Assembly: GCF_022808855.1 (NCBI RefSeq)
Contig: NZ_JAKZLF010000008.1
Location: 17,120 to 81,119, forward strand
Direction of reading: 5' to 3'
Length of the DNA stretch: 64,000 nucleotides
Source of the DNA: Anaeromyxobacter soli
GTDB lineage: Bacteria; Myxococcota; Myxococcia; Myxococcales; Anaeromyxobacteraceae
Positions 36,084-45,474 of this stretch are shown piece by piece. Made by a program: the position numbers and the translations under genes. The notes under the pieces were generated by a model. That model did no database searches and was not told where the DNA came from. It was given only the letters and a program-made list of their open reading frames with translations. How positions within the stretch are numbered: the stretch's first letter is position 1; each line of letters starts with the position of its first letter.

Positions 36084-37166
36084 TCACTTCCGCGTGTAGA
36101 ACGGCGTCTTCACGACCTTCGCCGCGGCGGCGCGGCCGCGGATCTCGACGCCGAAGGTCGAGCCCTCCGCGGCGAGCGCCGGCGGGACGTAGGCGAGGCC
36201 GATCGAGGTCTTGAGCGACGGGCTCTTCGTCCCGCTCGTCACCTCGCCGACCTTCCGCCCGTCCTGCACCACCGGATACCCGTGGCGCGCGATCCCCGCG
36301 TCGGTCAGCACGAAGCCGACGAGCTTCCGCGCGAGGCCCTGCTCCTTCTGGCGGACGAGCGCGTCGCGCCCGATGAACTCGCCCTTGTCGAGCTTCACCA
36401 CCCAGCCCAGGCCGGCCTCGAGCGGCGTCGTGCCGTCGTCCATGTCCGAGCCGTAGAGCCGGTAGGCCATCTCGAGCCGGAGCGAGTCGCGCGCGCCGAG
36501 GCCGCACGGCTGGATGCCCTCGGCCTGGCCTGCGTCGAGGAGCGCGTCCCACAGGCGCGGCGCGGCGGCGGGGGGGCAGAAGAGCTCGAAGCCGTCCTCG
36601 CCGGTGTAGCCCGTGCGCGCGACGAGGCAGGGCACGCCCGCGACCTCGCCCCGGGCGAAGCGGTAGGAGCGGATGGGCATGAGATCGAGCGGCGTGAGCC
36701 GCTGGAGGAGCTGCGCGGCGCGCGGCCCCTGCAGCGCGAGCTGGGCCCAGTCGTCGGACTCGTTCTTCACGTCCGCTCCGCCCGGGTGGCCGGACAGCCA
36801 GTCGAAGTCCTTCTGCCGGTTGCCCGCGTTCACGCACACGAGCAGGTCGTCGGCCGCGCGGCGGTACACGACCACGTCGTCGACGATCCCGCCGGACTCG
36901 CGGCAGAGGCAGCCGTACTGCGCCTGGCCGTCCGCGACCTTCGAGAGGTCGTTCGTGAAGAGCCGGTTCAGCGCCTCGAGGGCGCGCGGGCCGCGGAACA
37001 CGACCTCGCCCATGTGCGACACGTCGAACAGGCCGACGCGCGTGCGGACCGCCTCGTGCTCCTCCAGGATGCCGGCGTACTGGACGGGCATCTCCCAGCC
37101 GGCGAAGTCCACCATCCGCGCGCCGGAACGGACATGCGTTTCGAAGAGGGGCGTTCGCTGGGCCAT
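36084..37166 (-). CDS. gcvT: Glycine cleavage system T protein
   Basis: 360 aa aminomethyltransferase. THVRSGARMVDFAGWEMPVQY, VGLFDVSHMGEV, NRLFTNDLSKVADGQAQYG, the folate-binding GARDSLRLEMAYRLYGSDM and LEAGLGWVVK are all present. It transfers the methylene group to tetrahydrofolate, linking directly to the folD and folC products encoded within 12 kb. It is the first gene of the operon, with a 31-nt leader behind a good promoter; I see no glycine riboswitch consensus in the leader. Confidence 0.97.
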   Translation of the reverse strand: MAQRTPLFETHVRSGARMVDFAGWEMPVQYAGILEEHEAVRTRVGLFDVSHMGEVVFRGPRALEALNRLFTNDLSKVADGQAQYGCLCRESGGIVDDVVVYRRAADDLLVCVNAGNRQKDFDWLSGHPGGADVKNESDDWAQLALQGPRAAQLLQRLTPLDLMPIRSYRFARGEVAGVPCLVARTGYTGEDGFELFCPPAAAPRLWDALLDAGQAEGIQPCGLGARDSLRLEMAYRLYGSDMDDGTTPLEAGLGWVVKLDKGEFIGRDALVRQKEQGLARKLVGFVLTDAGIARHGYPVVQDGRKVGEVTSGTKSPSLKTSIGLAYVPPALAAEGSTFGVEIRGRAAAAKVVKTPFYTRK

Positions 37167-37197
37167 GGGGCGCCTCGGGGACCGGAAGGGCGGGCGG

Positions 37198-37225
37198 ATT
37201 CTATCGGGGTCGACTGTCGGGTCAA
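37198..37225 (-). promoter_or_regulatory. Promoter of gcv operon
   Basis: TTGACC (37220-37225) and TAGAAT (37198-37203) are 16 bp apart on the minus strand, 31 bp before the gcvT ATG. The word GGCAGGAATGGCG (37297-37309) stands 72 bp further upstream. Confidence 0.65.
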
Positions 37226-37366
37226 GCGCGCCGGGACCGGCGGAAGATCTCGCGGGGACGCGCCCTTGGACTACCGCTCCCGCGAAGGGTCCGCAAGGCA
37301 GGAATGGCGGAGGCGCCCCGCGCCCCCCGGAACGGGCGCGCTCGCGGCGCTCGCACTCGAGGCGTA

Positions 37367-38503
37367 TCAGGGGCAGGCGACGGGCTCGCAGCGTCCCGCG
37401 CCCACGGCCGCGCAGCAGTAGAGCGGTGCGCCGCCGTCGTCCTCGAAGCGGTAGCGCCAGCCCGCCCGCGCGACCTCGAGCACGCCGAACCCCCACCGCA
37501 CCGACGCGAAGATCACCTCGGTGCCCGGGACCGACGCGGTGTCGAACCGCTCCGACGGGCGGCCCCGCGCTCCGTTCCCCGAGACGAGCACGTCGAGGCC
37601 GCTCGGCGCGCGGAGGTGCTGGAGATCGTGATCGTGCCCGGCGAGGAAGGCGCGGACGCGTCCCCCGCCCGCGGCGAGGAGCCGGTCCATCCGCGCGAGG
37701 TAGTCGGGCGTCGCGTCGGTGCGGTGCCCGCCGGCGGCGACCGGCGGGTGGTGGCCGACGAGGAAGCACCAGGGCTTGTCGCAGCCGCCGGGCTCCGCGT
37801 CGCAGGCGTCGGCCCGGCAGCCGGGCGCCTCCTCGCGCACGAAGGCGACCTCGTCGTCGAGCGCGAACCCGCCGTACGCGCCCTTCACGAGGTTCGTGTC
37901 GACCACGAGGAAGCGGGCCGCGCCGCGATCGAGCGCGTAGTGCCGCGCCGGCATCTGCCAGAGCGGCGACCGGTGCGCGACCTCGAGGCAGGCCTTGAGC
38001 CGACCCTCGGCGACGGGGTCCCCGCCCTGGCTGCAGCTCCCGCCGGACGCCACGTCGTGGTTGCCGAGCGCGAGGTAGACCTCCGCCGCCGGCGTGCCGG
38101 CGAGGGTCGAGAGCGGCCCCTCGTGGCGAGCGAACCCGGGGTCCGCGGGCGCCGCGAAGCCGGGGGCGAGGGTGTTGCCGTCGGCGCCGAAGGCGCAGGC
38201 GGACGCCCCGGGCACGGTCGTGCTCGGGCCGCACGGGTAGACGTCGTCGCCCGGGAAGAGGGCGAGCGCGAAGGGCGACCTCCGGTGGGCCGAGGACACG
38301 GCGCGGGCGACCTCGCGCTGCTGGTCGGTCCCGTCCCCGAAGTCGGCGAGGTGGAGGACGCGCAGGAACGGTCCGGCGAGCTCGGGGGCGGGCCCCGGCC
38401 GGCGCGCGCGCTCGGAGCGGACGGTGAACGTCGGGCTCGATCCGCAGCCGCCGGCCGCGAGCGTGAGCGCGACGAGCGCCGCGGCGAGCCGGGCCCGGAT
38501 CAC
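37367..38503 (-). CDS. Metallophosphoesterase lipoprotein
   Basis: 378 aa. The N-terminus ([15 protein letters not shown]) is a signal peptide with lipobox AGGC, so it is probably an outer or inner membrane lipoprotein facing the periplasm. Calcineurin-like motifs are complete: LADFGD, FPGDDVY, LGNHD, VGHHPP and LAGHDHD, resembling purple acid phosphatase/ACP5 enzymes. Eight or more cysteines suggest disulfides. It would hydrolyse phosphomonoesters outside the cytoplasm; the substrate is unknown. The GTG start overlaps the folD stop (GTGA), although the functions look unrelated. Confidence 0.87.
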   Translation of the reverse strand: MIRARLAAALVALTLAAGGCGSSPTFTVRSERARRPGPAPELAGPFLRVLHLADFGDGTDQQREVARAVSSAHRRSPFALALFPGDDVYPCGPSTTVPGASACAFGADGNTLAPGFAAPADPGFARHEGPLSTLAGTPAAEVYLALGNHDVASGGSCSQGGDPVAEGRLKACLEVAHRSPLWQMPARHYALDRGAARFLVVDTNLVKGAYGGFALDDEVAFVREEAPGCRADACDAEPGGCDKPWCFLVGHHPPVAAGGHRTDATPDYLARMDRLLAAGGGRVRAFLAGHDHDLQHLRAPSGLDVLVSGNGARGRPSERFDTASVPGTEVIFASVRWGFGVLEVARAGWRYRFEDDGGAPLYCCAAVGAGRCEPVACP

Positions 38504-39345
38504 CGCGCGCGCGCCCTCGCGAGGTCGATCGTGTTGACGAGCAGCATGGCGCGGGTCATCGGCCCGACGCCGCCCGGCACGGGCGTGATCGCGGAGGCGC
38601 GCCGCGCGGCCCCCGCGTACTCCACGTCGCCCACGAGCCGCCCGTCCTCGAGCCGGTTCATGCCGACGTCGATCACGACCGCGCCCTCGCGGACCCAGTC
38701 ACCCCGGACGAGCTCGGCCTTGCCGATGGCCGCGACGAGGATGTCGGCGCGGGCGACCTCGCCGGCGAGATCCTGCGTGCGCGAGTGGGCGATCGTCACC
38801 GTGGCGTGCTTCTCGAGCAGCATCGCGGCCATGGGCTTGCCGACGATGTTGGAGCGGCCGACGACGAGGGCGCGCTTGCCCTTCGGGTCCACCTTGGCCT
38901 CCTCGAGGAGCCGCATCACGCCGGCGGGGGTGCACGGGCGCGGCGTGCCGGGGATGCCGATCGAGAGCGCGCCGACGTTGAACGGGTGGAAGCCGTCCGC
39001 GTCCTTGCGGGGATCGATCGCGTCGAGGACGGTGCGCTCGTCGAGGTGCTTGGGGAGGGGGAGCTGGACCAGGATGCCGTGGATGGTCGGGTCGGCGTTG
39101 AGCCGGCCGACGAGCGCGAGCAGGTCGGCCTGCGACGTCGTGGCGGGGAGGTGGTGCTCCACGGAGCGGATCCCGACCTCCTCGCAGTCCTTGCGCTTTC
39201 CGCGCACGTAGATGGCGGAGGCGGGGTCTTCGCCGACCCGCACCACCGCGAGGCCGGGGGCGATCCCGACCGCCACGAGCGCGCGAACCGCCTCCGCGAC
39301 CTCACTCCGCACCTTCGCCGCGATGAGCTTACCGTCGATGATCAT
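38500..39345 (-). CDS. folD: Methylenetetrahydrofolate dehydrogenase/cyclohydrolase FolD
   Basis: 281 aa. [16 protein letters not shown] start, [14 protein letters not shown] (catalytic Tyr46 and Lys50), [43 protein letters not shown] and [11 protein letters not shown] are all in place. It converts methylene-THF to formyl-THF, feeding the purN step encoded nearby and accepting methylene-THF from gcvT. A TATACT box (39356-39361) is 10 nt before the ATG and no Shine-Dalgarno is clear. It is coupled to the downstream phosphoesterase gene. Confidence 0.97.
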   Translation of the reverse strand: MIIDGKLIAAKVRSEVAEAVRALVAVGIAPGLAVVRVGEDPASAIYVRGKRKDCEEVGIRSVEHHLPATTSQADLLALVGRLNADPTIHGILVQLPLPKHLDERTVLDAIDPRKDADGFHPFNVGALSIGIPGTPRPCTPAGVMRLLEEAKVDPKGKRALVVGRSNIVGKPMAAMLLEKHATVTIAHSRTQDLAGEVARADILVAAIGKAELVRGDWVREGAVVIDVGMNRLEDGRLVGDVEYAGAARRASAITPVPGGVGPMTRAMLLVNTIDLARARAR

Positions 39346-39474
39346 AGGGCTCGGCAGTATAGCGAAGGCCGCCGGGAGCGGCGCCCCCATCCTGGCCGCT
39401 TGGCGCGGAGCCCGGCCCGCCCCACCGTCAGGGTCATCCCTCGGTCCGCTCGCACGCCGCCCCGGAGGCCGACC

Positions 39475-39693
39475 ATGGCCCTGTATCGCTTCCTCTTCGC
39501 TCCGGCGCTCCTCGCCCTCGCCGTGCTGGCCGGCCCCGGCCGCGAGCAGGGGCCCGTGACCCAGGCCGAGCCGCCGCGCGTCGTCGCGCCCGAGCGCGCC
39601 GCGGCGGCGCCCGCGCCGCAGGCCCAGGGATCGCTCTCGCGCGCCGTCGCGAAGCACGCGCCGCGAAACCCCGCGCGGCCGGCGCGGCGCTGA
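39475..39693 (+). CDS. Small exported protein of unknown function
   Basis: 72 aa. A signal-peptide-like N-terminus ([17 protein letters not shown]) is followed by a Pro/Ala/Arg-rich basic remainder with no recognisable domain. GGAGG 7 nt before the ATG makes it a credible small gene. It lies between divergent folD and the zinc-ribbon gene. Function unknown. Confidence 0.55.
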   Translation: MALYRFLFAPALLALAVLAGPGREQGPVTQAEPPRVVAPERAAAAPAPQAQGSLSRAVAKHAPRNPARPARR

Positions 39694-39767
39694 TCGCGCA
39701 CGGGGCGAACGCGACCGGGTCCGGCTAATATCCCGTCGCGCGCCGACGCGCTCCGGGAGAACCGCCG

Positions 39768-40244
39768 ATGGCAGAGCTGTGCGAGAAGTGCACGACGCCC
39801 CTCGACGACGCGGGCCACTGCGTCACGTGCGAGGCCGACGCCGAAGGGCTCGCGCTGGTCACGCGCTCCGGCTACGCCTCGGTGCGCGAGATGATGTCGC
39901 TCCTCGAGGTCGAGGGGCTCGGGCCGGAGATGGAGAAGGTCCCGCCGGCGCGCCCCGAGGAGCGCGCCCATCCGCTCTGGAACCTGTACGTGCCGCGGGA
40001 CGAGGCCCCGCGCGCGGTGGAGTTCCTGCGGAGGGACTGGGCGGAGCTGCTCGAGGATCCCGAGGCCGCGGCGGCCGCGGCCCGGGGCCAGGCGGGCGTG
40101 GATCTGGACCAGGACGGGGACCTCACCTGCCCGGCCTGCGGGCACGTGTTCGCGGTGCGCGGCGGGGAGGAGGCCGAGTGCCCGGAGTGCGGTCTCGGGC
40201 TCGGCGCGCCGTCGAACGCCGCGCCGGACGAGTCGCAGTCCTAG
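39768..40244 (+). CDS. Zinc-ribbon protein
   Basis: 158 aa. Two metal-binding knuckle pairs: CEKC...CVTC near the N-terminus (residues about 5-21) and CPAC...CPEC near the C-terminus (about 122-140). The middle (about 25-95) is an alpha/beta segment with [12 protein letters not shown] and [21 protein letters not shown], which resembles a DUF2007-type signal-transducing domain. It likely binds zinc and a partner protein. The adenosine-deaminase-like gene starts 12 bp downstream, so they are probably co-transcribed. A TAATAT box lies at 39726-39731. Confidence 0.7.
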   Translation: MAELCEKCTTPLDDAGHCVTCEADAEGLALVTRSGYASVREMMSLLEVEGLGPEMEKVPPARPEERAHPLWNLYVPRDEAPRAVEFLRRDWAELLEDPEAAAAAARGQAGVDLDQDGDLTCPACGHVFAVRGGEEAECPECGLGLGAPSNAAPDESQS

Positions 40245-40256
40245 GATTAGAGCCCC

Positions 40257-41252
40257 ATGCCCAGGGAGCTCGCGGACCTCCACATCCACGTCGGCGGGGC
40301 GGTCGCGCCCCACGTCCTCTGGTCGATCGCCCACGAGCAGGGGTTCAAGCTGCCCGTCTCCGACTACTGGGAGTTCAAGGAGCTCGTCTCCGCCCGGCCG
40401 GGGAAGGTGAAGTCGCTCGACGAGTACCTCGCCGTCCTGCACACCTGGACGGAGAAGATCCAGTCGTCGCCGCAGGCGATGGAGCGCAGCGTCTACGAGG
40501 TCATCGGCAAGGAGTACCGCTCCTCGCGCGTCTCGCTCATCGAACTGCGCTTCAACCCCATGAAGCGCAACGTCGGCGGCGAGCGCGATCTCGATCACAT
40601 CATCCACGCGGCGCTCCGGGGCATGGACCGCGCCCTCCTCGAGTACGGCGTCCGCGCCGGGCTCATCTTCTGCCTCGCCCGCGAGTTCGACGCGCACCTC
40701 AACGAGATCCTCGTCGAGAAGGCCATCAAGTACCGGCGCCGGGGCGTCGTCGGGATCGACCTCGCGGGGACGGAGCGGAACGCCCTCGAGCTCGACGGCC
40801 GCGAGGTGAAGCGCTACCGCGAGCTCTTCGCGCGCGCCCGCGCGGCGGGGCTCAAGACCACCGTGCACACCGGGGAGACCGCCGGGACGGGCGCCGAGGG
40901 GGTGCGCGCCGTCGTGGAGGAGCTCGAGCCCCAGCGGATCGGCCACGGGATCTGCGCCGCGAAGGACGAGCGGGTGATGGATCTCCTGCGCGAGCGGGGG
41001 ATCGTGCTCGAGATCTGCCCGAGCTCCAACCTCGCGACCCGCGCGGTCGCGTCGCTGGCGGAGCTCGGGGGGATCCTGCGGCGGTTCTGGGAGCGCGGGG
41101 TGAAGTTCACGATCAACACCGACGGCCCGTACCTGCTCGACACGGACATGCGCACGGAGGTGCGGCTCCTGCGCGACGGCGGCATCCTCTCCGACGAGCA
41201 GATCGACCAGACGCTCGCGTGGGCCCGCGAGGCGAGCTTCATCGAGGATTGA
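40257..41252 (+). CDS. Adenosine deaminase-like amidohydrolase
   Basis: 331 aa TIM-barrel. DLHIHVGGAV provides the H-x-H zinc ligands, VHTGETAGTGAE the third His and catalytic Glu, RIGHGICAAKD the fourth His, and EICPSSN is typical. The usual SLNTDDP is TINTDGP, keeping the first Asp (zinc ligand) but with Gly in the second. It is therefore a divergent adenosine deaminase relative, possibly an adenine, aminodeoxyfutalosine or other aminopurine deaminase; the substrate is not clear. A hairpin follows the stop. Confidence 0.85.
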   Translation: MPRELADLHIHVGGAVAPHVLWSIAHEQGFKLPVSDYWEFKELVSARPGKVKSLDEYLAVLHTWTEKIQSSPQAMERSVYEVIGKEYRSSRVSLIELRFNPMKRNVGGERDLDHIIHAALRGMDRALLEYGVRAGLIFCLAREFDAHLNEILVEKAIKYRRRGVVGIDLAGTERNALELDGREVKRYRELFARARAAGLKTTVHTGETAGTGAEGVRAVVEELEPQRIGHGICAAKDERVMDLLRERGIVLEICPSSNLATRAVASLAELGGILRRFWERGVKFTINTDGPYLLDTDMRTEVRLLRDGGILSDEQIDQTLAWAREASFIED

Positions 41253-41258
41253 TCACAC

Positions 41259-41273
41259 GGGGCCTGCGGCCCC
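41259..41273. terminator. Hairpin between convergent genes
   Basis: Perfect 6-bp stem (41259-41264 with 41268-41273) and loop TGC, 7 nt after the deaminase stop; a weak candidate terminator. Confidence 0.35.
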
Positions 41274-41320
41274 GGCCCCGGCGGGCTCGCTTCGCTCCGC
41301 CCCACGACCGCCGCGCTCCG

Positions 41321-42619
41321 TCAGCCCGCAGCCTCCGCCTCGGCCGCATCCAGCGCGGCGGCGGTGCGGGCGAGGTCCTCGGACGAGCGGAAGTGACGCG
41401 GCTCGAAGGCGGCCGCCATCGGGGTGCCCCACTCCTCGGGCGGCGCCTCGATGCCGGGGAAGTACCGAGGCCGCCGGTGCACCAGGGCGGCGAGCATCTC
41501 GGAGAGCGGCGAGCGGAAGCGCTCGGGGCCCCCCGCCGCCGACAGGATCCGCTCGGCGCGCCAGCGCAGCTCGAGCACGCGCCCGAACCCCTCCTGGAAG
41601 ATCCGCTTCACCGGCGTCTCGGCGAGCGCCTCGATCGCGCGGCCCTCGTCGCCGCCGGCGAGCTTCTCGAGCCCGAGCTCGAGGTAGGCGCGCGCCGCCT
41701 GGAAGACCCCTCGCACGGCGTCGAGGTCGCCGGGGTCCACCGCGTCGGCGACGAGGACGGCGTTGGCGGCCGACACGATCTGCCGCTCGACGGCGTCGCG
41801 CTCCGCGGGCGAGAGCGCGGCGAACGCGCGGTCGAGCAGCGACGCCTGCGCGAGCGTCGCGAGGAAGAAGCCGGGCGGACGCGCGGCCAGCCCGGGCGCC
41901 GCGGCCGGCGTCCGCGGCGGGCGCGCGAACCACGAGAGGGCCTCCTCGAGGGACGGGTAGCCGAGATCCGCGAGGCGGGCGGCGCGCCAGCGGAGGGCCG
42001 TCTCCTCGAGCTCGCTCGGGAGGTCCCAGCGGAGCGAGGAGAGGAGCCGCGTCGCGGCGAACGGATCCTCGGCGTACAGGTCGTCGAGGACGCCGCGCAC
42101 CGCCATGTACTCGGTGCCGTCCACGAGGAACTCGATCACGAACTTGTTCTCGGGCGTCCGCATGAAGCGGTCGCTCGTGAGCTCCGGATCGGGATCCTGC
42201 TCGAGGTCGTGGATGCGCAGGCTCGTGCGCAGGACGAGGTACAGCACCTCGCGGTCGAGCGCGGCGAGCTTCCGCTCCCAGCGGGCGGCGGCCTTCGGCT
42301 CGAGCTGCGCCCCGGCGCGCGCGGCGCGGAGCCACGGCAGCGCCTTGCGCGGCTCGAACCCCGACCGCGACCAGGCGTCGAGGTCGATGAAGGTCTTGAA
42401 CTGCTGGGCCGAGGCGAGCTGCACGATGAACGCCGCGTCGGCGAGGCCCACGTCGCGGATCGTGAAGTACAGCTCGTCGGCGGGCAGGGCGCGCACGAGC
42501 GCCTGCGGATCGCGCGCGTCGAGGATGACGTCGAGCCGCTTGCGCCCACGCGCTGCGGCCAGCGCCGCGCGCGCGTCCCTCAGCTCGGCAGGCGCGAGCG
42601 CCCTGTTCTCCCTGGCCAT
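41321..42619 (-). CDS. DUF6178 family protein
   Basis: 432 aa, predominantly helical. The start LDVILDARDPQALVRALPADELYFTIRDVGLADAAFIVQLAS and WSRSGFEPRKALPWL fit the DUF6178 family known mainly from deltaproteobacteria. EYMAVRGVLDDLYAEDPFAATRLLSSLRWDLPSELEE is another conserved block. The function is unknown; no catalytic motif, signal peptide or membrane segment is visible. ATG at 42619 is preferred over GTG at 42622 because GGGGG lies 6 nt before it. Confidence 0.72.
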   Translation of the reverse strand: MARENRALAPAELRDARAALAAARGRKRLDVILDARDPQALVRALPADELYFTIRDVGLADAAFIVQLASAQQFKTFIDLDAWSRSGFEPRKALPWLRAARAGAQLEPKAAARWERKLAALDREVLYLVLRTSLRIHDLEQDPDPELTSDRFMRTPENKFVIEFLVDGTEYMAVRGVLDDLYAEDPFAATRLLSSLRWDLPSELEETALRWRAARLADLGYPSLEEALSWFARPPRTPAAAPGLAARPPGFFLATLAQASLLDRAFAALSPAERDAVERQIVSAANAVLVADAVDPGDLDAVRGVFQAARAYLELGLEKLAGGDEGRAIEALAETPVKRIFQEGFGRVLELRWRAERILSAAGGPERFRSPLSEMLAALVHRRPRYFPGIEAPPEEWGTPMAAAFEPRHFRSSEDLARTAAALDAAEAEAAG

Positions 42620-42787
42620 CACGCACCCCCATGGTGCGCCACCCCGCGGCGGCGCAACGCGCTGCGCGGACCGCTTCGGGGCGGCAGCCCACCGGACGGA
42701 CGACTGGAGAGACCGCGCGGCGCCGGGCGTCGTGGTGGCGCGCGCGAGGCCGGGGGAGGCGCCTCGGAGGCCGAGGCCGGCCTCGCG

Positions 42788-43009
42788 CTACGCCCGCGCG
42801 GCGGCGCGGGAGGCGCCGTGGGCGACCTTCACGATCTTGCCGGCCTTGAGGCAGCGCGTGCAGACGCGCACGTGCTTCACGGTGCCGTCGACCGTCGCCC
42901 GGACCGAGCGGAGGTTGGGCATCGAGCGGGTCTTCGTCTTGTTGTTCGCGTGGGAGACGTTGTTCCCGACGAGCGGGCCCTTCCCACAGATGTCGCAGCG
43001 GCGTGCCAT
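42788..43009 (-). CDS. rpmB: 50S ribosomal protein L28
   Basis: 73 aa. [36 protein letters not shown] matches L28, with the CxxC (CDIC) and a second pair (CTRC) forming the zinc-binding variant. A longer frame to 43081 is excluded by the strong promoter found inside it (TTGCAT-16-TAATAT at 43041-43068). It is monocistronic here, not paired with rpmG. Confidence 0.97.
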   Translation of the reverse strand: MARRCDICGKGPLVGNNVSHANNKTKTRSMPNLRSVRATVDGTVKHVRVCTRCLKAGKIVKVAHGASRAAARA

Positions 43010-43040
43010 GGCTTGCTCCGAAAATCCGAAAGAGCGCGGG

Positions 43041-43068
43041 ATATTACGCAACGGCGGCGGAAATGCAA
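43041..43068 (-). promoter_or_regulatory. Promoter of rpmB
   Basis: TTGCAT (43063-43068) and TAATAT (43041-43046) lie 16 bp apart on the minus strand, 31 bp before the ATG. Confidence 0.6.
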
Positions 43069-43138
43069 GAGGCTGGTTCACGCGGCGGGCGCTCGCCGCC
43101 GCCGCGCAGCAGTGCGGGCGTGACCCGCGCGATCCCGC

Positions 43139-44692
43139 CTACTTGAGCGGGTTCTTCGACCCCAGGAGCGCGGCCACGTGCCCGGCCGCCTGGATCCCCG
43201 CGTAGAACTCGCCCTCGATGCCGAGGCCCGGGAGCACCTCGCGGCCGGCGAAGAACAGGTTCTTCCAGGGGCCGCGCACCGGCACGCCGGTCACGCCCAG
43301 GAACTCGTCGAGGTTGGCCTCGTAGAGCGGGTGGACGGGAGGGAGATCGGCGGCCTCGGGAGAGGCGAGCAGGGGCGCCGACTCGGCGATGAGGTGGCGC
43401 TCGAAGAAGGGGATCGCGTCCGCCACCGCCTCGCGGATCCTGGAGGCGGCCTGCTGGAGCGCCGGCCGGCTCCGGACGTCGGCGGGGACGAACCCCGACG
43501 CGCAGACGACGCGCTCGTCCGAGACGGGCTCGCCGCCCGAGCCCTTGTCGCCGGGGCCCTTGCGCCCCTCGCGGCGCGCGGGGAGCACCTGCAGGAACAC
43601 GGCGTTGTCGAGGCCGTCGCCGGCCGAGGCGTTGCGCAGCGCGATCACGTTCTCGGCGAGCGCCGGCGGGAGCGCGGCCTGCTTCACCACGAGGTTCACC
43701 GAGACGAGCTGACGCCGCGGGCGAATCCCGCGGAGCGGCTCTACGGCGCGCGACTCGCGGAGATCCGCGGGCAGGAGGTCGAGGAGGCGGTCCGCGTCGG
43801 TGGCCACGATGAAGGCGCGCGCCACGTGGGCGTCCGGGGAGTCGGCGAGCCGCACCGCCTCGACCTTGCCGCCCTCGATGTCGAACCCGGTCGCGACGGC
43901 CGGCTCGCCGGGGCCCCCGCGCAGCTCGCCGCGGGACTCCGCGATGCGCCGGCGCACCATCTCGCGCAGCGTGCCCTGACCGCCGGGGAGGCGGCTCGTC
44001 CCCCGGAACGCGCCGCCGAGGAGCCGGACGAGCGAGAGCGGGGAGGGCTCACCGTCGAGGTACGTGAGGAAGCGGTGCGCGATGGCGACGCTCTGGGCGA
44101 GCTCGTGGTCCTCGAGCCCTGCGAACGGCCTCGCGACGCCCACCGGCTCCTTCGGCGCGCCCGGCGCGGTCGAGGCGAGCTTGATGGCCTTCTTCACCTC
44201 GCGCCGCTCGATGAACCCGTCCGGAGGGAGCGGCGGCGCGGAGCGCAGGAAGAAGCCGGCGAAGTCGAAGAGGGTCCCGAGCGTCGCGAAGGCCGCCTCG
44301 AGCGCCTCCGCCTCCTGCGGCCACTCGCGGCGCAGCTCCGTGCGCAGGATGGCGGGATCGCGCGAGAGGTCGGCGCGGTGCTTCGGCAGGAGGAGCTGGA
44401 AGTCCGGATCCGAGGGCACGAGCGCGCGCGAGAAGTCGGTCGCTAGGCCGAGCTCGGAGAGGACCGCCTCCGCGCTCGGCAGCTGGCGCGGGGAGGGGAC
44501 GACCGCCGGTCCGAAGGGCAGGATGTAACCCTGGTCGGCGTAGTGGAAGCCGGGGTCGTCGTGGGCGACGTGCAGGACGCGGAGGCCGCGCCGGGCGAGC
44601 AGCGCGCCGGCCACCACGCCGCCGAGCTGCGAGCCGACCACGCAGACGTCGTAGATGCGCTGGGTTGCGGGAGGACGGAAGGTCTGCGCCAC
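43139..44692 (-). CDS. FAD-dependent oxidoreductase, phytoene desaturase-like
   Basis: 517 aa. The N-terminal FAD-binding motif VVGSQLGGVVAGALLARRGLRVL (about 14-36) is followed by a long substrate domain and the C-terminal GPWKNLFFAGREVLPGLGIEGEFYAGIQAAGHVAA, the second FAD-binding block of phytoene desaturase/CrtI-like NAD(P)/FAD enzymes. The substrate is unknown; carotenoid genes are not nearby, and a quinone or lipid substrate is equally possible. GTG start, with TTGGCG-16-TAGACT (44702-44729) ending 9 nt upstream. Confidence 0.8.
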   Translation of the reverse strand: MAQTFRPPATQRIYDVCVVGSQLGGVVAGALLARRGLRVLHVAHDDPGFHYADQGYILPFGPAVVPSPRQLPSAEAVLSELGLATDFSRALVPSDPDFQLLLPKHRADLSRDPAILRTELRREWPQEAEALEAAFATLGTLFDFAGFFLRSAPPLPPDGFIERREVKKAIKLASTAPGAPKEPVGVARPFAGLEDHELAQSVAIAHRFLTYLDGEPSPLSLVRLLGGAFRGTSRLPGGQGTLREMVRRRIAESRGELRGGPGEPAVATGFDIEGGKVEAVRLADSPDAHVARAFIVATDADRLLDLLPADLRESRAVEPLRGIRPRRQLVSVNLVVKQAALPPALAENVIALRNASAGDGLDNAVFLQVLPARREGRKGPGDKGSGGEPVSDERVVCASGFVPADVRSRPALQQAASRIREAVADAIPFFERHLIAESAPLLASPEAADLPPVHPLYEANLDEFLGVTGVPVRGPWKNLFFAGREVLPGLGIEGEFYAGIQAAGHVAALLGSKNPLK

Positions 44693-44701
44693 GGGCGCGG
44701 G

Positions 44702-44729
44702 AGTCTACCCGGGTTCGGCCGCGCGCCAA
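44702..44729 (-). promoter_or_regulatory. Promoter of FAD oxidoreductase gene
   Basis: TTGGCG (44724-44729) and TAGACT (44702-44707), 16 bp apart on the minus strand; the -10 ends 9 nt before the GTG. Confidence 0.45.
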
Positions 44730-44781
44730 ACCTCTTCTCGACCCCGCCGCGATTCCGCGGCCGGGCGGCCGGCCGCTCGCT

Positions 44782-45474
44782 TCACGCCAGCTCCACGAGC
44801 GGGTTCGTGACCGGCCCGGGCGGAGCGAGCCGCGCACCCTCCACCCGCACGCGCCGCCCCTCGACCGAGAGCCGGCCCGCCGCCAGCCACTGGATGGCCT
44901 GGGGGTAGAGCCGGTGCTCCTGCTCGAGGATGCGGGCCGCGAGCGCCGCCTCGTCGTCGTCGGGCAGGACCGGCACGATGGCCTGCGCGATCACGGGGCC
45001 GGTGTCCGTCCCCTCGTCGACGAAGTGCACGGTGCAGCCCGCGAAGCGCGCGCCGTACTCGACGCACTGGCGCTGGGCGTGGAGCCCCGGGAAGCTCGGC
45101 AGCAGGCCGGGGTGCACGTTCAGGACGCGCGGGCAGCCGCGCGACGCGGGCGTCGGGCCGAAGGCGCGCAGGAAGGCGGGCGTGACGAGCCGCATGTAGC
45201 CGGCGAGGCACACGACCTCGACCCGGTGCGCGCGCAGGACCTCGACGAGCCGGAGGTCGTAGGCCTCGCGATCGGCGACGCCCTTCGACGGGAGCACCTC
45301 CGTCGCGACGCCCGCGCGGCGCGCCCGCTCGAGCGCTCCGGCGGTCGGGACGTTCGAGACGACCACGGCGACCTCGGCGTCCACGCGGCGTGCGGCGCCG
45401 CCTGCCCCGCAGGCGTCCAGGATGGCCTGCAGGTTCGTGCCGCCGCCCGACGCGAGGACCCCGAGCCGGATCAC
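44782..45474 (-). CDS. purN: Phosphoribosylglycinamide formyltransferase PurN
   Basis: 230 aa. LGVLASGGGTNLQAILDA, LAGYMRLVTPAFL and RVLNVHPGLLPSFPGLHAQRQCVEYGARFAGCTVHFVDEGTDTGPVIAQ are the full formyl-transferase signature, with the catalytic His in VHPGLLP and Asp in DTGPVI. It uses 10-formyl-THF to formylate GAR in purine synthesis. The GTG start overlaps the purM stop as GTGA. The insert ASRGCPR after FGPTP lengthens the active-site loop slightly relative to E. coli. Confidence 0.97.
   Translation of the reverse strand: MIRLGVLASGGGTNLQAILDACGAGGAARRVDAEVAVVVSNVPTAGALERARRAGVATEVLPSKGVADREAYDLRLVEVLRAHRVEVVCLAGYMRLVTPAFLRAFGPTPASRGCPRVLNVHPGLLPSFPGLHAQRQCVEYGARFAGCTVHFVDEGTDTGPVIAQAIVPVLPDDDEAALAARILEQEHRLYPQAIQWLAAGRLSVEGRRVRVEGARLAPPGPVTNPLVELA

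Noticed and set aside
37167-37310. Glycine riboswitch before gcvT
   Set aside because: The leader from the predicted promoter to gcvT is only about 25-31 nt, too short for a glycine riboswitch, and no conserved aptamer pattern is seen further upstream.
41275-41310. Second hairpin after the deaminase gene
   Set aside because: GCGGGCTCGCTTCGCTCCGC looked palindromic but its arms do not pair beyond a few bases.
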